Assembly (NCBI RefSeq): GCF_010206195.1
Contig: NZ_VIQT01000006.1
Coordinates: forward strand, 98,893 to 162,892
Source: Anaerotruncus colihominis
GTDB lineage: Bacteria; Bacillota; Clostridia; Oscillospirales; Ruminococcaceae
DNA length: 64,000 bases
Direction of reading: 5' to 3'
In this document: piece by piece, positions 8,052-17,028 of the stretch
Numbering within the stretch: position 1 is the stretch's first letter
Layout: each line of letters begins with the position of its first letter
Notes under the pieces: model-generated
Databases searched by the model: none
What the model was told of the DNA's origin: nothing
The model's input: the letters and a program-made list of their open reading frames with translations, nothing else
Translations under genes and position numbers: made by a program

Positions 8052-8975
8052 ATGACAGATCTGAAAAAATACCTCGAAATTTCGCCCGAAGTCCAGAAAG
8101 CCCTTGACGAAGGCCGCCCGGTCGTCGCGCTTGAATCCACCATCATCTCCCATGGTATGCCGTATCCGCAGAATGTCGAAACGGCGCTGAATGTTGAAAA
8201 GATCATCCGTGACAACGGCGCGATTCCTGCTACCACCGCGATTATCGGCGGCAAGCTGCGCGTCGGTCTTTCCAAGGATGAAATCGATTATATCGGTAAG
8301 AAGGGGCTGAAAGTTACCAAGGCCAGCCGCCGCGATATTCCTGTGTTGGTCGCACGCGGCGAGGATGGCGCCACAACAGTCGCCGCCACCATGATTCTTG
8401 CCAATCTCGCGGGCGTTAGCGTTTTTGCAACCGGCGGTATTGGTGGTGTTCACCGTGGCGCTGAAACCACAATGGATATCTCCGCCGACCTTGAGGAGCT
8501 TGCCTCCACCCCGGTTATGGTTATCTGCGCCGGCGCCAAATCAATCCTTGATCTTGGTCTGACGCTTGAATACCTTGAAACGCACGGCGTTTCCGTCCTT
8601 GGATATCAGACCGAGGAGCTGCCCGCGTTCTTTACCCGCAAGAGCGGCTTCAAGGTCGACTACCGTATGGATACCCCGAAGGAGCTTGCAGCTACCTTTA
8701 AGGCAAAAAATGATCTCGGCCTGCGCGGCGGCATGGTTGTCGCCAATCCAATCCCCGAGGAGTATGCGATGGACGCGGACTACATCTCCAAATCGATTGC
8801 AGAGGCCATCGACGAGGCGAACGCCAAGGGAATCAAGGGTAAGGATACCACGCCGTTCCTGCTCGATAAGCTTGAGAAAATCACTGGCGGTTCAAGCCTC
8901 AAGGCGAACATCCAGCTTGTCTACAACAACGCAAAGGTTGCCACGCAGATCGCCTGCGAACTCAGCAAGATGTAA
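8052..8975 (+). CDS. psuG: Pseudouridine-5'-phosphate glycosidase PsuG
   Basis: 307 residues, normal length. Breaks the C-C glycosidic bond of pseudouridine 5'-phosphate to give uracil and ribose 5-phosphate. Family motifs are all present: ALESTIISHGMPYPQN, the ATTVAATMILA helix, FATGGIGGVHRGAE (about residues 122-135), TMDISADLEEL, GAKSILDLGLTLEYLET, and LRGGMVVANPIPEE. AAAGGAG precedes the ATG. Works with psuK just upstream and may feed ribose 5-phosphate to central metabolism. Confidence 0.96.
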   Translation: MTDLKKYLEISPEVQKALDEGRPVVALESTIISHGMPYPQNVETALNVEKIIRDNGAIPATTAIIGGKLRVGLSKDEIDYIGKKGLKVTKASRRDIPVLVARGEDGATTVAATMILANLAGVSVFATGGIGGVHRGAETTMDISADLEELASTPVMVICAGAKSILDLGLTLEYLETHGVSVLGYQTEELPAFFTRKSGFKVDYRMDTPKELAATFKAKNDLGLRGGMVVANPIPEEYAMDADYISKSIAEAIDEANAKGIKGKDTTPFLLDKLEKITGGSSLKANIQLVYNNAKVATQIACELSKM

Positions 8976-9021
8976 ATTACAAACTGAATAAACCGTCTGT
9001 CTTCAACAGGCGGCTATCAGT

Positions 9022-9056
9022 AAGAAAGGGACGCCTCAGCGTCCCTTTCTTTTTTG
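9022..9056 (+). terminator. Rho-independent terminator after psuG
   Basis: Perfect arms AAGAAAGGGACGC and GCGTCCCTTTCTT around a CTCA loop, followed by TTTTT. Confidence 0.9.
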
Positions 9057-9278
9057 CCCATGTGAATTTTGACACGGCTTTCGGTGTTGATTTATCAGGC
9101 CGTAAGGTGCTGTTCCTGCACCGAAACTGTTTTCTAATAATTGGAAAATTATCCGCAATTTTGACGATCTCAAATTGATTCCATGTAAAAAGTCTATCTT
9201 TTCTGGACAAAACAGACCTCTTTTTGCAGCACTTTATTCTGATACATGCAAAAAAATATATTTTTTTGGCAAAACCTA

Positions 9279-9309
9279 TTGACACAGCCCCCCGGTTAGA
9301 CAGTATAAT
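9279..9309 (+). promoter_or_regulatory. Promoter of gdhA
   Basis: TTGACA (9279-9284) and TATAAT (9304-9309), both perfect, with a slightly long 19-base spacer. A leader of about 150 bases separates it from the gdhA start codon. Confidence 0.65.
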
Positions 9310-9316
9310 TAAAGTG

Positions 9317-10806
<1,490 letters not shown>

Positions 10807-10839
10807 TCTGGGTCTGTTTCACGCACAAAATATAGACAG

Positions 10840-10873
10840 AAAAGCCAGCGCCCCAATGGCGCTGGCTTTTTGA
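10840..10873 (+). terminator. Rho-independent terminator after gdhA
   Basis: Stem AAAAGCCAGCGCC/GGCGCTGGCTTTT with a short CAAT loop and trailing T-run. Confidence 0.9.
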
Positions 10874-10969
10874 TTTGCTGCTTTTGGCTGAAAGCAGGTT
10901 TCTTTATTGATGCGCCTGTCCAGTTTGGAACCACCCCGGACACGGGCGTTTGTTTTGGGCATAGAAAAG

Positions 10970-11023
10970 TCATTGTCTGCAAAACGACCGTTTACCGTGG
11001 CAGATAAACAATATTTTGGTCAT
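10970..11023 (-). pseudogene. Possible 5' remnant of a low-molecular-weight protein tyrosine phosphatase gene
   Basis: After CGGAGAACG a minus-strand ATG at 11023 encodes MTKILFICHG, the exact kind of start seen in low-molecular-weight tyrosine phosphatases up to the active-site loop C(x)5R. After ten codons the match stops (KRSFCRQ, then stop) instead of continuing NICRSPMA. It looks like a gene cut inside the active-site codons, as at an attachment site or deletion end. The rest of the 364-base gap (10807-11170) holds the gdhA terminator and no other gene I can support. Confidence 0.4.
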
Positions 11024-11170
11024 GTGGTTCGTTCTCCGTTCTCTTGTTCTCCCCCTTAGTATAGCACGAAGGAGGCGGACAGTCGAGCGGCAGTAGGAGA
11101 GCGGATCATAGAGCCACATTGCCACATTGAGCACCATTAAAGATAGGCGTACCAACATATACTGGTACGC

Positions 11171-11482
11171 CTATCTCTTTTCCAAATCACGCACAAACAC
11201 CCTTAGAAATTCGTTTAGGGCAACTCGTTGTTCATTAGTAAGTTGGGGCAGCTTTATAGTGTAGCTATAATCCAATCCGACCAAATAATCAATAGAGGTC
11301 TGAAAAATTCCGGCAAGCTGTATGATACGATTTAATGCAGGATCTTGCAAATTGTTCTCATAGCGATATATAGTTTCTTTGCTTACACCCAACTTTTTTG
11401 CCAAAGTTAATCGTGACATTCCACGATCTTCTCGGAGTTGGCGTAATCGTAATCCAAAGTCAAAGGCTTCATCTGTCGACAT
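11171..11482 (-). CDS. XRE-family HTH regulator
   Basis: 103 residues. Cro/C1-type helix-turn-helix in the N-terminal 60 residues (LRQLREDRGMSRLTLAKKLG, then SKETIYRYENNLQDPALNRI) followed by a short helical tail. Start at 11482 chosen because GGGGTGG lies upstream and the frame upstream has no other site. First of five small regulators on the same strand in an AT-rich block; nothing shows its target. Confidence 0.8.
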   Translation of the reverse strand: MSTDEAFDFGLRLRQLREDRGMSRLTLAKKLGVSKETIYRYENNLQDPALNRIIQLAGIFQTSIDYLVGLDYSYTIKLPQLTNEQRVALNEFLRVFVRDLEKR

Positions 11483-11653
11483 AAAACCACCCCAATAATA
11501 TTGTAATACGTTGGTGTAGTCTAAAAACGATGATAAAATCAATAATATTAGTCGAATCACATTGACACCCTAGACCTAACATGATACGATAAATAGAAAA
11601 TGTTGAACTGCATCTTGATTACTTGAGGGGCAATCAAAATCAGTTTCTCGCTC

Positions 11654-11908
11654 CTAATCATTGCTATCATCAAATGAAAAATTTTCAATTTCAGGGTAAT
11701 CAAAAAATTCAGACAATGTGAGACTAAACGCAGAAGCAATTTTGTGGAGTGTCTTTATTTTGGGATTGAATGTCTTGTACTTTATAAGGTTATCCAGTGT
11801 TGAATAACTAATGCCACTCATAGTAGATAGCTGATATATCGTGAAATCATGCTGCTGACATAATGACAGTATTCGATTGACGATAATCTGTGAATATTGG
11901 TCATTCAT
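11654..11908 (-). CDS. Small XRE-family HTH protein
   Basis: 84 residues, almost only the DNA-binding domain: RILSLCQQHDFTIYQLSTMS, then SYSTLDNLIKYKTFNPKIKT and LHKIASAFSLTLSEFFDY, the latter typical of XRE domains. Acidic C terminus. AGGTAGAAAAG precedes the ATG. Much lower GC than the flanking genes, consistent with acquired DNA. Confidence 0.75.
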   Translation of the reverse strand: MNDQYSQIIVNRILSLCQQHDFTIYQLSTMSGISYSTLDNLIKYKTFNPKIKTLHKIASAFSLTLSEFFDYPEIENFSFDDSND

Positions 11909-12074
11909 CTTTTCTACCTGCTATCATTTAGTTAATACTCATACAGTATTTTCTTTATGATAGCAATAAAAATACCCAACTATTCCCGTACACGGTAATA
12001 GTCGGATGAAGATACATCAGCATCCGGGGTATTATATAATAAAAAGCCGCCAGCCAAATGGCGGCGAACTTCGT

Positions 12075-12338
12075 CTACTTCTTCTTTTCAGGCAAAATGG
12101 AGCTGTTTAGCAAATCGCCCGCCCGAACTTCTAATGCATCAGCAATATTATACAACACTTCGACCGAGAAAGGCCGGATGATATTCGGTGCTTCAATAGA
12201 ACTTAAATGCGACCGGCTTATTTTGGCTCGTTCCGCTAACTCCTCTTGTGACATACCGCGCATTTTCCTTAGAGCAGAAATTGTCAAGCCAAGCTCAATA
12301 AAGCGGTCACGATTTTGGAATTGCACCTCTTTGCTCAA
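12075..12338 (-). CDS. XRE-family HTH regulator, TTG start
   Basis: 87 residues from a TTG at 12338, preceded by AAAGGAGG at ideal spacing; an ATG 120 bases further upstream has no ribosome binding site. Cro/C1-type HTH: LRKMRGMSQEELAERAKISR and SHLSSIEAPNIIRPFSVEVL, then NIADALEVRAGDLL. Ends in a Lys-rich tail. Same strand and similar composition as its neighbours in the AT-rich island. Confidence 0.75.
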   Translation of the reverse strand: MSKEVQFQNRDRFIELGLTISALRKMRGMSQEELAERAKISRSHLSSIEAPNIIRPFSVEVLYNIADALEVRAGDLLNSSILPEKKK

Positions 12339-12575
12339 AATTCCCTTCCTCCTTTGGCTCTTATTATACGGTGGAAAGAGAAAATAATCCGCCTCTCCCA
12401 GTGAGCTATTGACTAATATTTTGAGCAAATATATAATATAGGCAAAAAATGATGTCATGAAAAGGCATTTGATGAATCACAACGGCGTACAGCATTGCGC
12501 ATTTATTTTAAGCTGTTATTTTCGCTTCATATTTTGCCGCAGGCTCCTTTGACGTAGACAATGCGAGTGCATCTT

Positions 12576-12875
12576 CTAATCTGCTCCATTACGAAAATCT
12601 TCTACAATATACTGTATATGTTCTATTTGCTGTGGACTAAGACCAGTTACGTCTATCATATAAATATTTTCGCTCTTTTGAACATCACGATCTAAGAGAT
12701 AATCTGTACTAACCTTGAAAAAATTGGCAATCTTTATTAACATTTCCACGGATGGAAGAATGTTTCCATTTTCCCAATTGCTAATAGTTTGCTTAGTCAC
12801 ATTCAGTTTTTCAGAAAGTTGAACTTGATTTATTTGTTTTGACTGACGCAAAAATCTAATCCGATTTGAAAACAT
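12576..12875 (-). CDS. XRE-family HTH regulator
   Basis: 99 residues. Clear Cro/C1 domain: IRFLRQSKQINQVQLSEKLN, TKQTISNWENGNILPSVEML and IANFFKVSTDYLLDRD, followed by a short dimerisation-like tail (LSPQQIEHIQYIVEDF). This is the standard phage/ICE-type repressor layout. GAGGGCAC precedes the ATG. Target unknown. Confidence 0.85.
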   Translation of the reverse strand: MFSNRIRFLRQSKQINQVQLSEKLNVTKQTISNWENGNILPSVEMLIKIANFFKVSTDYLLDRDVQKSENIYMIDVTGLSPQQIEHIQYIVEDFRNGAD

Positions 12876-13039
12876 AATGTGCCCTCACTTTCACTGATCA
12901 TGAGGTTATTATGTATAAATACTTTGGCTTGTTAAAAATACCGGTATTGCAATATTTTTATTTTTGGAATATAATGTATTTATATATCATGTTAAGTTTA
13001 AGTCAAAAAATCCTCTCAACATACTGTGTGTTGAGAGGA

Positions 13040-13279
13040 TTACGGTTCCAAATTATTCTCATCGAAAAGCGGTGAACTAAAAAATTCATCAAGTCCTATA
13101 CCGAACCCTTGACATATCTCATAAATAACACGCAACTTCACTGATTCATACGTACAGTTTATAACATTTCCAATAGTCGATCTTGGAACACCGCTTCGCA
13201 TAAAAAGTTCATATTGTGTTAGGTCATACATTTCAAGTAACTGCTCAATTCGTTTACTTACAGCTTTATTGAGTTGCAC
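13040..13279 (-). CDS. Small XRE-family HTH protein, GTG start
   Basis: 79 residues from GTG at 13279, which follows AGAGGTGGGG; an in-frame ATG 30 bases upstream lacks a site. HTH motif: IEQLLEMYDLTQYELFMRSG, VPRSTIGNVINCTYESVKLR, YEICQGFGIGLDEFFSS, like the 84-residue protein at 11654-11908 in size and form. Last of the five regulators of the island. Confidence 0.72.
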   Translation of the reverse strand: MQLNKAVSKRIEQLLEMYDLTQYELFMRSGVPRSTIGNVINCTYESVKLRVIYEICQGFGIGLDEFFSSPLFDENNLEP

Positions 13280-13489
13280 ACCCCCACCTCTTAATTGTAA
13301 GTATACCAACTTATTCCCTCATTTAGTCCCTGTAGCTGTACGCTTTCGTATAAATAATCCTCTTTTTATTGGGCATTTTGCCAACACACAGCTCATTACC
13401 AACAAAAAGCTTTGTGATTATTAGCGGTCTCGACAGCGTCCAGGGATTACATTGAGCGCCACACGTTAAAATAGAAAGGGGGCCGCACA

Positions 13490-14014
13490 ATGTCTCAAAA
13501 ACATCTAATCACAGAAGAATTTATAGAAGGTATATTGGGCGAACTTTCTTCTATAGTGATACCCTATCAGAAGCGGTGCTCCCCTATCTATCGAGAGTAT
13601 AAGGAGCATTATCATTCTTCCTGTCTCTGTCTCAAAAAATACGACCTGCGAGACAGCTATTCTTCCGTCACAGATGCTTTTATTGATTATGAAGAGCTCA
13701 TCAACGATTATTATCTTGCACAAGGTTTTCTGAGCGCAGCTGGAGATCTGCTCGAACAGATTGTTAAAACAGTCGATCTGAAAGAAATTCCTGGCCATGC
13801 GGATAAGGAACAGAAATTGATACAGGTTTGCCAATCATTTATAAAAGAGCTTCCGCCAGAGGCGCGCGAGGAAGTTAACAAGCAGTTTGAAAGAAGAAAA
13901 CGCGCCATTGAGGATTCCCAAGAATATTATTATTTAGCTGGATATGAAATCATGGTTACATTGCTCAAACGGGCGGGCTATACAGTGTCCGAAGCGCCCT
14001 TTTTCGGAATATGA
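13490..14014 (+). CDS. Hypothetical helical protein
   Basis: 174 residues, no signal peptide or membrane segment. Charged and largely helical (for example KELPPEAREEVNKQFERRKR), with an N-terminal region containing two close Cys (SSCLCLKKY). Family not recognised. GAAAGGGGGCC precedes the ATG. It is the only gene on the plus strand in the AT-rich island and ends in a hairpin that spans its stop codon. Confidence 0.6.
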   Translation: MSQKHLITEEFIEGILGELSSIVIPYQKRCSPIYREYKEHYHSSCLCLKKYDLRDSYSSVTDAFIDYEELINDYYLAQGFLSAAGDLLEQIVKTVDLKEIPGHADKEQKLIQVCQSFIKELPPEAREEVNKQFERRKRAIEDSQEYYYLAGYEIMVTLLKRAGYTVSEAPFFGI

Positions 14015-14132
14015 AAAAAGGCGCCAACCCTTCAGCCTGTTGGCTGAGAGATTGACGCCTTTGGCACTCTGATTTTTGCTGGGTATGAAAACAGCGCCCT
14101 TTTTGAAAAATCCCATTTCAAAAAGGGCGCTG
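13994..14132. repeat. Two related hairpins sharing GCGCCCTTTTT, with a third stem between
   Basis: First hairpin 13994-14024 (12-bp arms with one mismatch, spanning the stop codon of the preceding gene). A longer imperfect stem 14017-14062 (AAAGGCGCCAA/TTGACGCCTTT with inner CAGCC/GGCTG) overlaps it, so the two are mutually exclusive. Then a perfect 17-bp hairpin, arms 14092-14108 and 14116-14132. First and last share the sequence GCGCCCTTTTT. Could be a stack of terminators or a folded RNA. Confidence 0.6.
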
Positions 14133-14242
14133 TAGATTTCTAAAGAATTGGGGGTTCGAATCCAGCCAGCTTCTGTGAAACCCCCGTTTGGATCTTTTAT
14201 TTTACCTGTGAAATTTGAGGGGCAAAAACCCCTGAAAAGCCC

Positions 14243-14272
14243 GATACCATCGGCATTTCTGCCGATGGTATC
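14243..14272. terminator. Perfect 13-bp hairpin downstream of tRNA-Pro
   Basis: Arms GATACCATCGGCA (14243-14255) and TGCCGATGGTATC (14260-14272) around a TTTC loop. It lies just 3' of the minus-strand tRNA gene, so it may be its transcript end, although no T-run follows on that strand. Another small stem (AGGGG/CCCCT) is at about 14218-14234. The gap 14015-14290 otherwise has no gene. Confidence 0.5.
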
Positions 14273-14290
14273 CAAAGTGGGCATTCTTTT

Positions 14291-14367
14291 TGGTCCGAAT
14301 AGCGGGACTTGAACCCACGGCCTCTACCACCCCAAGGTAGCGCGCTACCAAACTGCGCCATATCCGG
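14291..14367 (-). tRNA. tRNA-Pro (GGG anticodon), CCA encoded
   Basis: A complete cloverleaf can be folded on the minus strand: acceptor CCGGATA pairs with TATTCGG (one G-U), D arm GCGC/GCGC, anticodon stem CTACC/GGTAG with loop TTGGGGT so that positions 34-36 read GGG, and T arm with GTTCAAGTC. Discriminator A and an encoded CCA end the gene at 14291. It borders the AT-rich island, a common location for integrated elements. Confidence 0.95.
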
Positions 14368-14562
14368 ATCGTGCTAAATCAACTATATTATATTAGCATA
14401 CTTTTCCGGAAAAATCAAGGGGGTTTTTCTGTTTTTTGAAAGCGCAGTAAAATACACGCCAAAACACCCGTGGCCGTCAAGATCGTTTGCACAAAATCAT
14501 TCTCTTCCGTATGTACAGCAACGCCTGCCGTTTGCATACACTTTACCAGGCTGCGCGAAAGG

Positions 14563-14982
14563 TCAAAACTTCATGAGGTTCAGTCCGATTTCCTCGTCAA
14601 AGATACGCCCGACCTCTCCATCCAAACGGCGGATAAAGATTTCGCCTGTCGCAGAGATATGCGCCTCATTGAGATGGCCGCCGATCACAGCGCCTCCCGC
14701 ACGGCCAAAATTGGCGTGGAAGTGCAGGTAAACCTGTCCATCCATTTCCGTAATATTGCCGCAGAGCGCTGTCATCTCCATCGGCTCTGTATAGGTTATG
14801 GAATAGTACTTTTTCTCGGCTGTATTAAACAGCCCGATCACAATACGGTCTGCGGCGCCAAGTCCTGTAACGGTACCAAGACGAATCTGTTCCTTTTCAC
14901 ACAGGCTCTTGATCGTCGCAACCACTTCCTCGCCCTTTTCCAGACGTACAACATACGTATCTCCAAATTGCTTGTACTGCAT
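14563..14982 (-). CDS. PPC/DUF296 domain protein
   Basis: 139 residues, one PPC (plant and prokaryote conserved, DUF296) domain, a small trimeric fold. Motifs: VVRLEKGEEVVATIKSLCEK, GTVTGLGAADRIVIGLF, LCGNITEMDGQVYLHFHANF and GGHLNEAHISATGEIFI, which holds the conserved His cluster near residues 85-105. The ATG follows AAGGAAGG. Bacterial members are often called DNA-binding but their real role is unclear. Stands alone; the 507-base gap before it carries repeats. Confidence 0.85.
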   Translation of the reverse strand: MQYKQFGDTYVVRLEKGEEVVATIKSLCEKEQIRLGTVTGLGAADRIVIGLFNTAEKKYYSITYTEPMEMTALCGNITEMDGQVYLHFHANFGRAGGAVIGGHLNEAHISATGEIFIRRLDGEVGRIFDEEIGLNLMKF

Positions 14983-15012
14983 TGAACAACCTTCCTTTCT
15001 TTATGTCGCGAT

Positions 15013-15051
15013 AATTTTTTATAGATTGCGGAGCACAATCTATAAAAAATT
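15013..15051. terminator. Perfect 16-bp AT-rich hairpin
   Basis: Arms AATTTTTTATAGATTG (15013-15028) and CAATCTATAAAAAATT (15036-15051) with a 7-base loop. Terminator-like in either direction. Its right arm runs directly into the 56-bp inverted repeat that also occurs at 16969-17026. Confidence 0.55.
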
Positions 15052-15096
15052 GGATATCCGCGCCGTCCCCGGCGCGGGGCCGCTTGATTAAAATGC
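15041..15096 (+). repeat. Inverted repeat copy A (56-57 bp)
   Basis: Begins TATAAAAAATTGG, has the GC-rich core CCGCGCCGTCCCCGGCGCGG and ends GATTAAAATGCG. The reverse complement occurs at 16969-17026 with only about three differences. The core can itself fold. The two copies point at each other and enclose the desulfoferrodoxin and kinase genes. Confidence 0.85.
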
Positions 15097-15325
15097 GGTT
15101 GCCGCATAATCGGCGAGCCGTTGGGCATAATCCGGTATCATAACCGCTCTGCGGTTATGATACCACAGCGGCGAGCCCTTTTGGGCTTGTCTGCCGCAAA
15201 GCGGCAGGTAAACCGGCTTGGCCGGTTTCGGCTGTGGTGTAACATGCGCAGTCCGCTGCTTTGCAGCGGTTGCAGCCATCTGACGCCCGCAAACGGCAAA
15301 GCCGTTTGCCCTGCGCATATTATAG
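15094..15325. repeat. Mosaic hairpin repeat, copy 1
   Basis: About 230 bases made of consecutive short hairpins: AACCGC/GCGGTT within a 14-bp palindromic arm (15132-15164), TGCCGC-AAA-GCGGCA, ACCGG/CCGGT, CCGCTGC/GCAGCGG and AACGGC-AAA-GCCGTT. Read in reverse complement it matches 19508-19755 in two blocks (for example AAAGCAGCGGACTGCGCATG and CCAACGGCTCGCCG) but in a changed order. No convincing protein or ribosome binding site is in it. Confidence 0.75.
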
Positions 15326-15382
15326 CACAGCGAGGCGTTTCATGCTACAGCCTTAAAGACTTTTTTGCTATAGGGCTGCTGC

Positions 15383-15411
15383 TTGCGAAAACCTTGCATA
15401 CATGCTACAAT
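15383..15411 (+). promoter_or_regulatory. Promoter of the desulfoferrodoxin gene
   Basis: TTGCGA (15383-15388), 17-base spacer, TACAAT (15406-15411), about 80 bases before the start codon. Confidence 0.6.
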
Positions 15412-15489
15412 AAAAAATATAGATCGCTGCGTCTGCGCGGCCGTCGACATATAAATGATAAGCGGCATTATTGAAGGAGGTCTTTCAGC

Positions 15490-15873
15490 ATGGGCATGGA
15501 ACACAGATTTATGATTTGTAAGCATTGCGGCAATATCGTCGGTATGATTTATGACGCCGGTGTGAAGCCAGTCTGCTGTGGCGAACCAATGACGGAGCTT
15601 GTCGCAAATACGACCGACGCGGCAACAGAAAAGCATGTCCCCGTTGTCGAAGCGGAGGGCAATGAAGTGTGCGTCAAGGTCGGTTCCGTGCTGCATCCGA
15701 TGAGTGAAGAACACCATATCGCATGGATTTATTTACAGACCCGTCACGGCGGCCAGCGCAAGACGTTAGAAACCGGAAAAGAAGCTGCCGCGCGTTTTCT
15801 TGTCGTTGATGACGAACCGGTTGCCGTTTTTGCATACTGCAATCTGCACGGGCTGTGGAAAACGCCGATCTAA
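15490..15873 (+). CDS. dfx: Desulfoferrodoxin (superoxide reductase)
   Basis: 127 residues. Reduces superoxide to peroxide in the cytoplasm of anaerobes. Both iron sites are visible: the N-terminal rubredoxin-like site C10-x2-C13 and C29-C30 (CKHCG, CCGEPM), and the C-terminal catalytic site with H49, H69, H75, C117 and H120 (EKHVPVV, LHPMSEEHHIAW, CNLHGLW). AAGGAGGT precedes the ATG. Monocistronic, with its own promoter and a terminator right after the stop. Confidence 0.96.
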   Translation: MGMEHRFMICKHCGNIVGMIYDAGVKPVCCGEPMTELVANTTDAATEKHVPVVEAEGNEVCVKVGSVLHPMSEEHHIAWIYLQTRHGGQRKTLETGKEAAARFLVVDDEPVAVFAYCNLHGLWKTPI

Positions 15874-15887
15874 TCAGAACAAACGTG

Positions 15888-15919
15888 GGGCGGGCGTATG
15901 TCAAGCGCCCGCCCTGTTT
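15888..15919 (+). terminator. Rho-independent terminator after dfx
   Basis: Arms GGGCGGGCG (15888-15896) and CGCCCGCCC (15906-15914), then TGTTTT. An ATG in its loop (15898) is in frame with the next gene but cannot be the true start because it lies within the stem-loop. Confidence 0.85.
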
Positions 15920-15966
15920 TAACGAGCGACATCCGTCTTAGAGTTGCCGAACAGGGGGTATGGATA

Positions 15967-16905
15967 TTGAAATACAGCCAGATAATGGAGCAGGTGCGCA
16001 CATCCGTCGTTGCAGGTGCGTTGTCCAGCCATCCCACCGATGCCATTGCACAGGTAGAGGATTCCTATTACCAGCAGATTTCCTCTATTTGCGATATGGT
16101 CACACATAATCACATCCATCTTCTGCTTGTCACAGGGCCATCCGCCTCCGGTAAAACAACGACAGCAAAAAAGCTTGCTTTGGAGCTGCATGTGCGTGGC
16201 AAACGCGTCAACCGCCTGTCTCTTGACAATTTTTACAAATCAAGCGATGAGCTTCCCCGGTGGGAGGACGGTTATCAGAACTATGAAAGCGTCGAAGGGC
16301 TTGACCTGGAATGCTTTGAGCGCGTGATGCAGACGCTTTTCCGCGATGGCCACGCACAGTTTCCTATCTTTGATTTTACAGCCGGCAGGCGTGCGGAAAA
16401 AACATTTGAGTTGACTTTTGATAATCATACCTATTTGATCATAGAGGGAATCCATGCGCTCAATCCGGTGCTTGCACCTGCCTTTCATGGACATCGCACA
16501 GTCAAAACCTATATCAGCGTGCACAGCGATTTTGTGGATGATCAGGGTGATCTTTTAATGAGCGCCCGCGATCTGCGTTTGATACGCCGTCTGCTGCGTG
16601 ACTATTATTACCGCGGCACCGCGGCTGAGGAAACCTTGAAAATGTGGGATTATGTGCTCCGCGGAGAGGATCTATACATCCGCCCATATCGCATTTATGC
16701 CGACCGGCATGTCAATTCCGTCCATAATTACGAGCCTTTTTTATATCGGGACGCGCTTTGCAGGCTGCTTGAACACTCGGATATAGATTCTCCCTATCAT
16801 GAAACAATTGAACGTTTGCGCGCCTGCGCAGCGTCCTTCTTCTCAATCAATCAGTCGTTAATCCCACCAGCGTCGTTGATTCAGGAGTTTATCAAACAGG
16901 ATTAA
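15967..16905 (+). CDS. Uridine kinase-like P-loop nucleoside kinase
   Basis: 312 residues from a TTG at 15967, which follows AGGGGG by 8 bases; the upstream in-frame ATG lies in a terminator loop. Walker A GPSASGKTTT at residues 57-66, then RLSLDNFYKSSDELP with the substrate Asp, FDFTAGRRAEKTFEL, IIEGIHALNP and RLIRRLLRDYYYRG, all as in uridine/phosphoribulokinase-type enzymes. The 50-residue N-terminal extension is typical of a group of Firmicutes nucleoside kinases that carry extra domains. Likely phosphorylates uridine or a related nucleoside; the substrate is inferred. Confidence 0.82.
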   Translation: MKYSQIMEQVRTSVVAGALSSHPTDAIAQVEDSYYQQISSICDMVTHNHIHLLLVTGPSASGKTTTAKKLALELHVRGKRVNRLSLDNFYKSSDELPRWEDGYQNYESVEGLDLECFERVMQTLFRDGHAQFPIFDFTAGRRAEKTFELTFDNHTYLIIEGIHALNPVLAPAFHGHRTVKTYISVHSDFVDDQGDLLMSARDLRLIRRLLRDYYYRGTAAEETLKMWDYVLRGEDLYIRPYRIYADRHVNSVHNYEPFLYRDALCRLLEHSDIDSPYHETIERLRACAASFFSINQSLIPPASLIQEFIKQD

Positions 16906-16912
16906 GGTGTAT

Positions 16913-16941
16913 AAAAAATAGTTGCAAAGCAACTATTTTTT
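16913..16941 (+). terminator. Rho-independent terminator after the kinase gene
   Basis: AAAAAATAGTTGC, AAA loop, GCAACTATTTTTTT, eight bases after the stop codon. Confidence 0.85.
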
Positions 16942-16968
16942 TGCGCATCTGCCCGCTCTGCGGGCAGG

Positions 16969-17026
16969 CGCATTTTAATCAAACGGCCCCGCGCCGGGGA
17001 CGGCGCGGATGGCCAATTTTTTATAC
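16969..17026 (-). repeat. Inverted repeat copy B (56-57 bp)
   Basis: Reverse complement of the repeat at 15041-15096, with about 53 of 56 bases identical, including the GC-rich palindromic core and the GATTAAAATGCG end. It starts three bases after the stop codon of the zinc-ribbon gene (17029) and lies beside a further hairpin CTGCCCGC/GCGGGCAG at about 16949-16968. Confidence 0.85.
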
Positions 17027-17028
17027 AC

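Noticed and set aside
14153..14163. T-arm sequence GGTTCGAATCC as part of a second tRNA gene
   Set aside because: No anticodon arm, D arm or matching acceptor stem could be folded around it.
13934..14284. 116-codon minus-strand open frame
   Set aside because: Runs through the hairpin stack and into the end of the 13490-14014 gene; no start site or recognisable protein.
14415..14537. 40-codon minus-strand open frame with a hydrophobic stretch between the PPC gene and tRNA-Pro
   Set aside because: Only a weak ribosome binding site and no recognisable family; could be a gene remnant but cannot be supported.
15088..15318. Open frames inside the mosaic repeats here and at 19531-19788 whose translations resemble each other
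   Set aside because: Similarity comes from the repeated DNA; several frames are open on both strands, there is no ribosome binding site, and the hairpin structure explains the sequence better.
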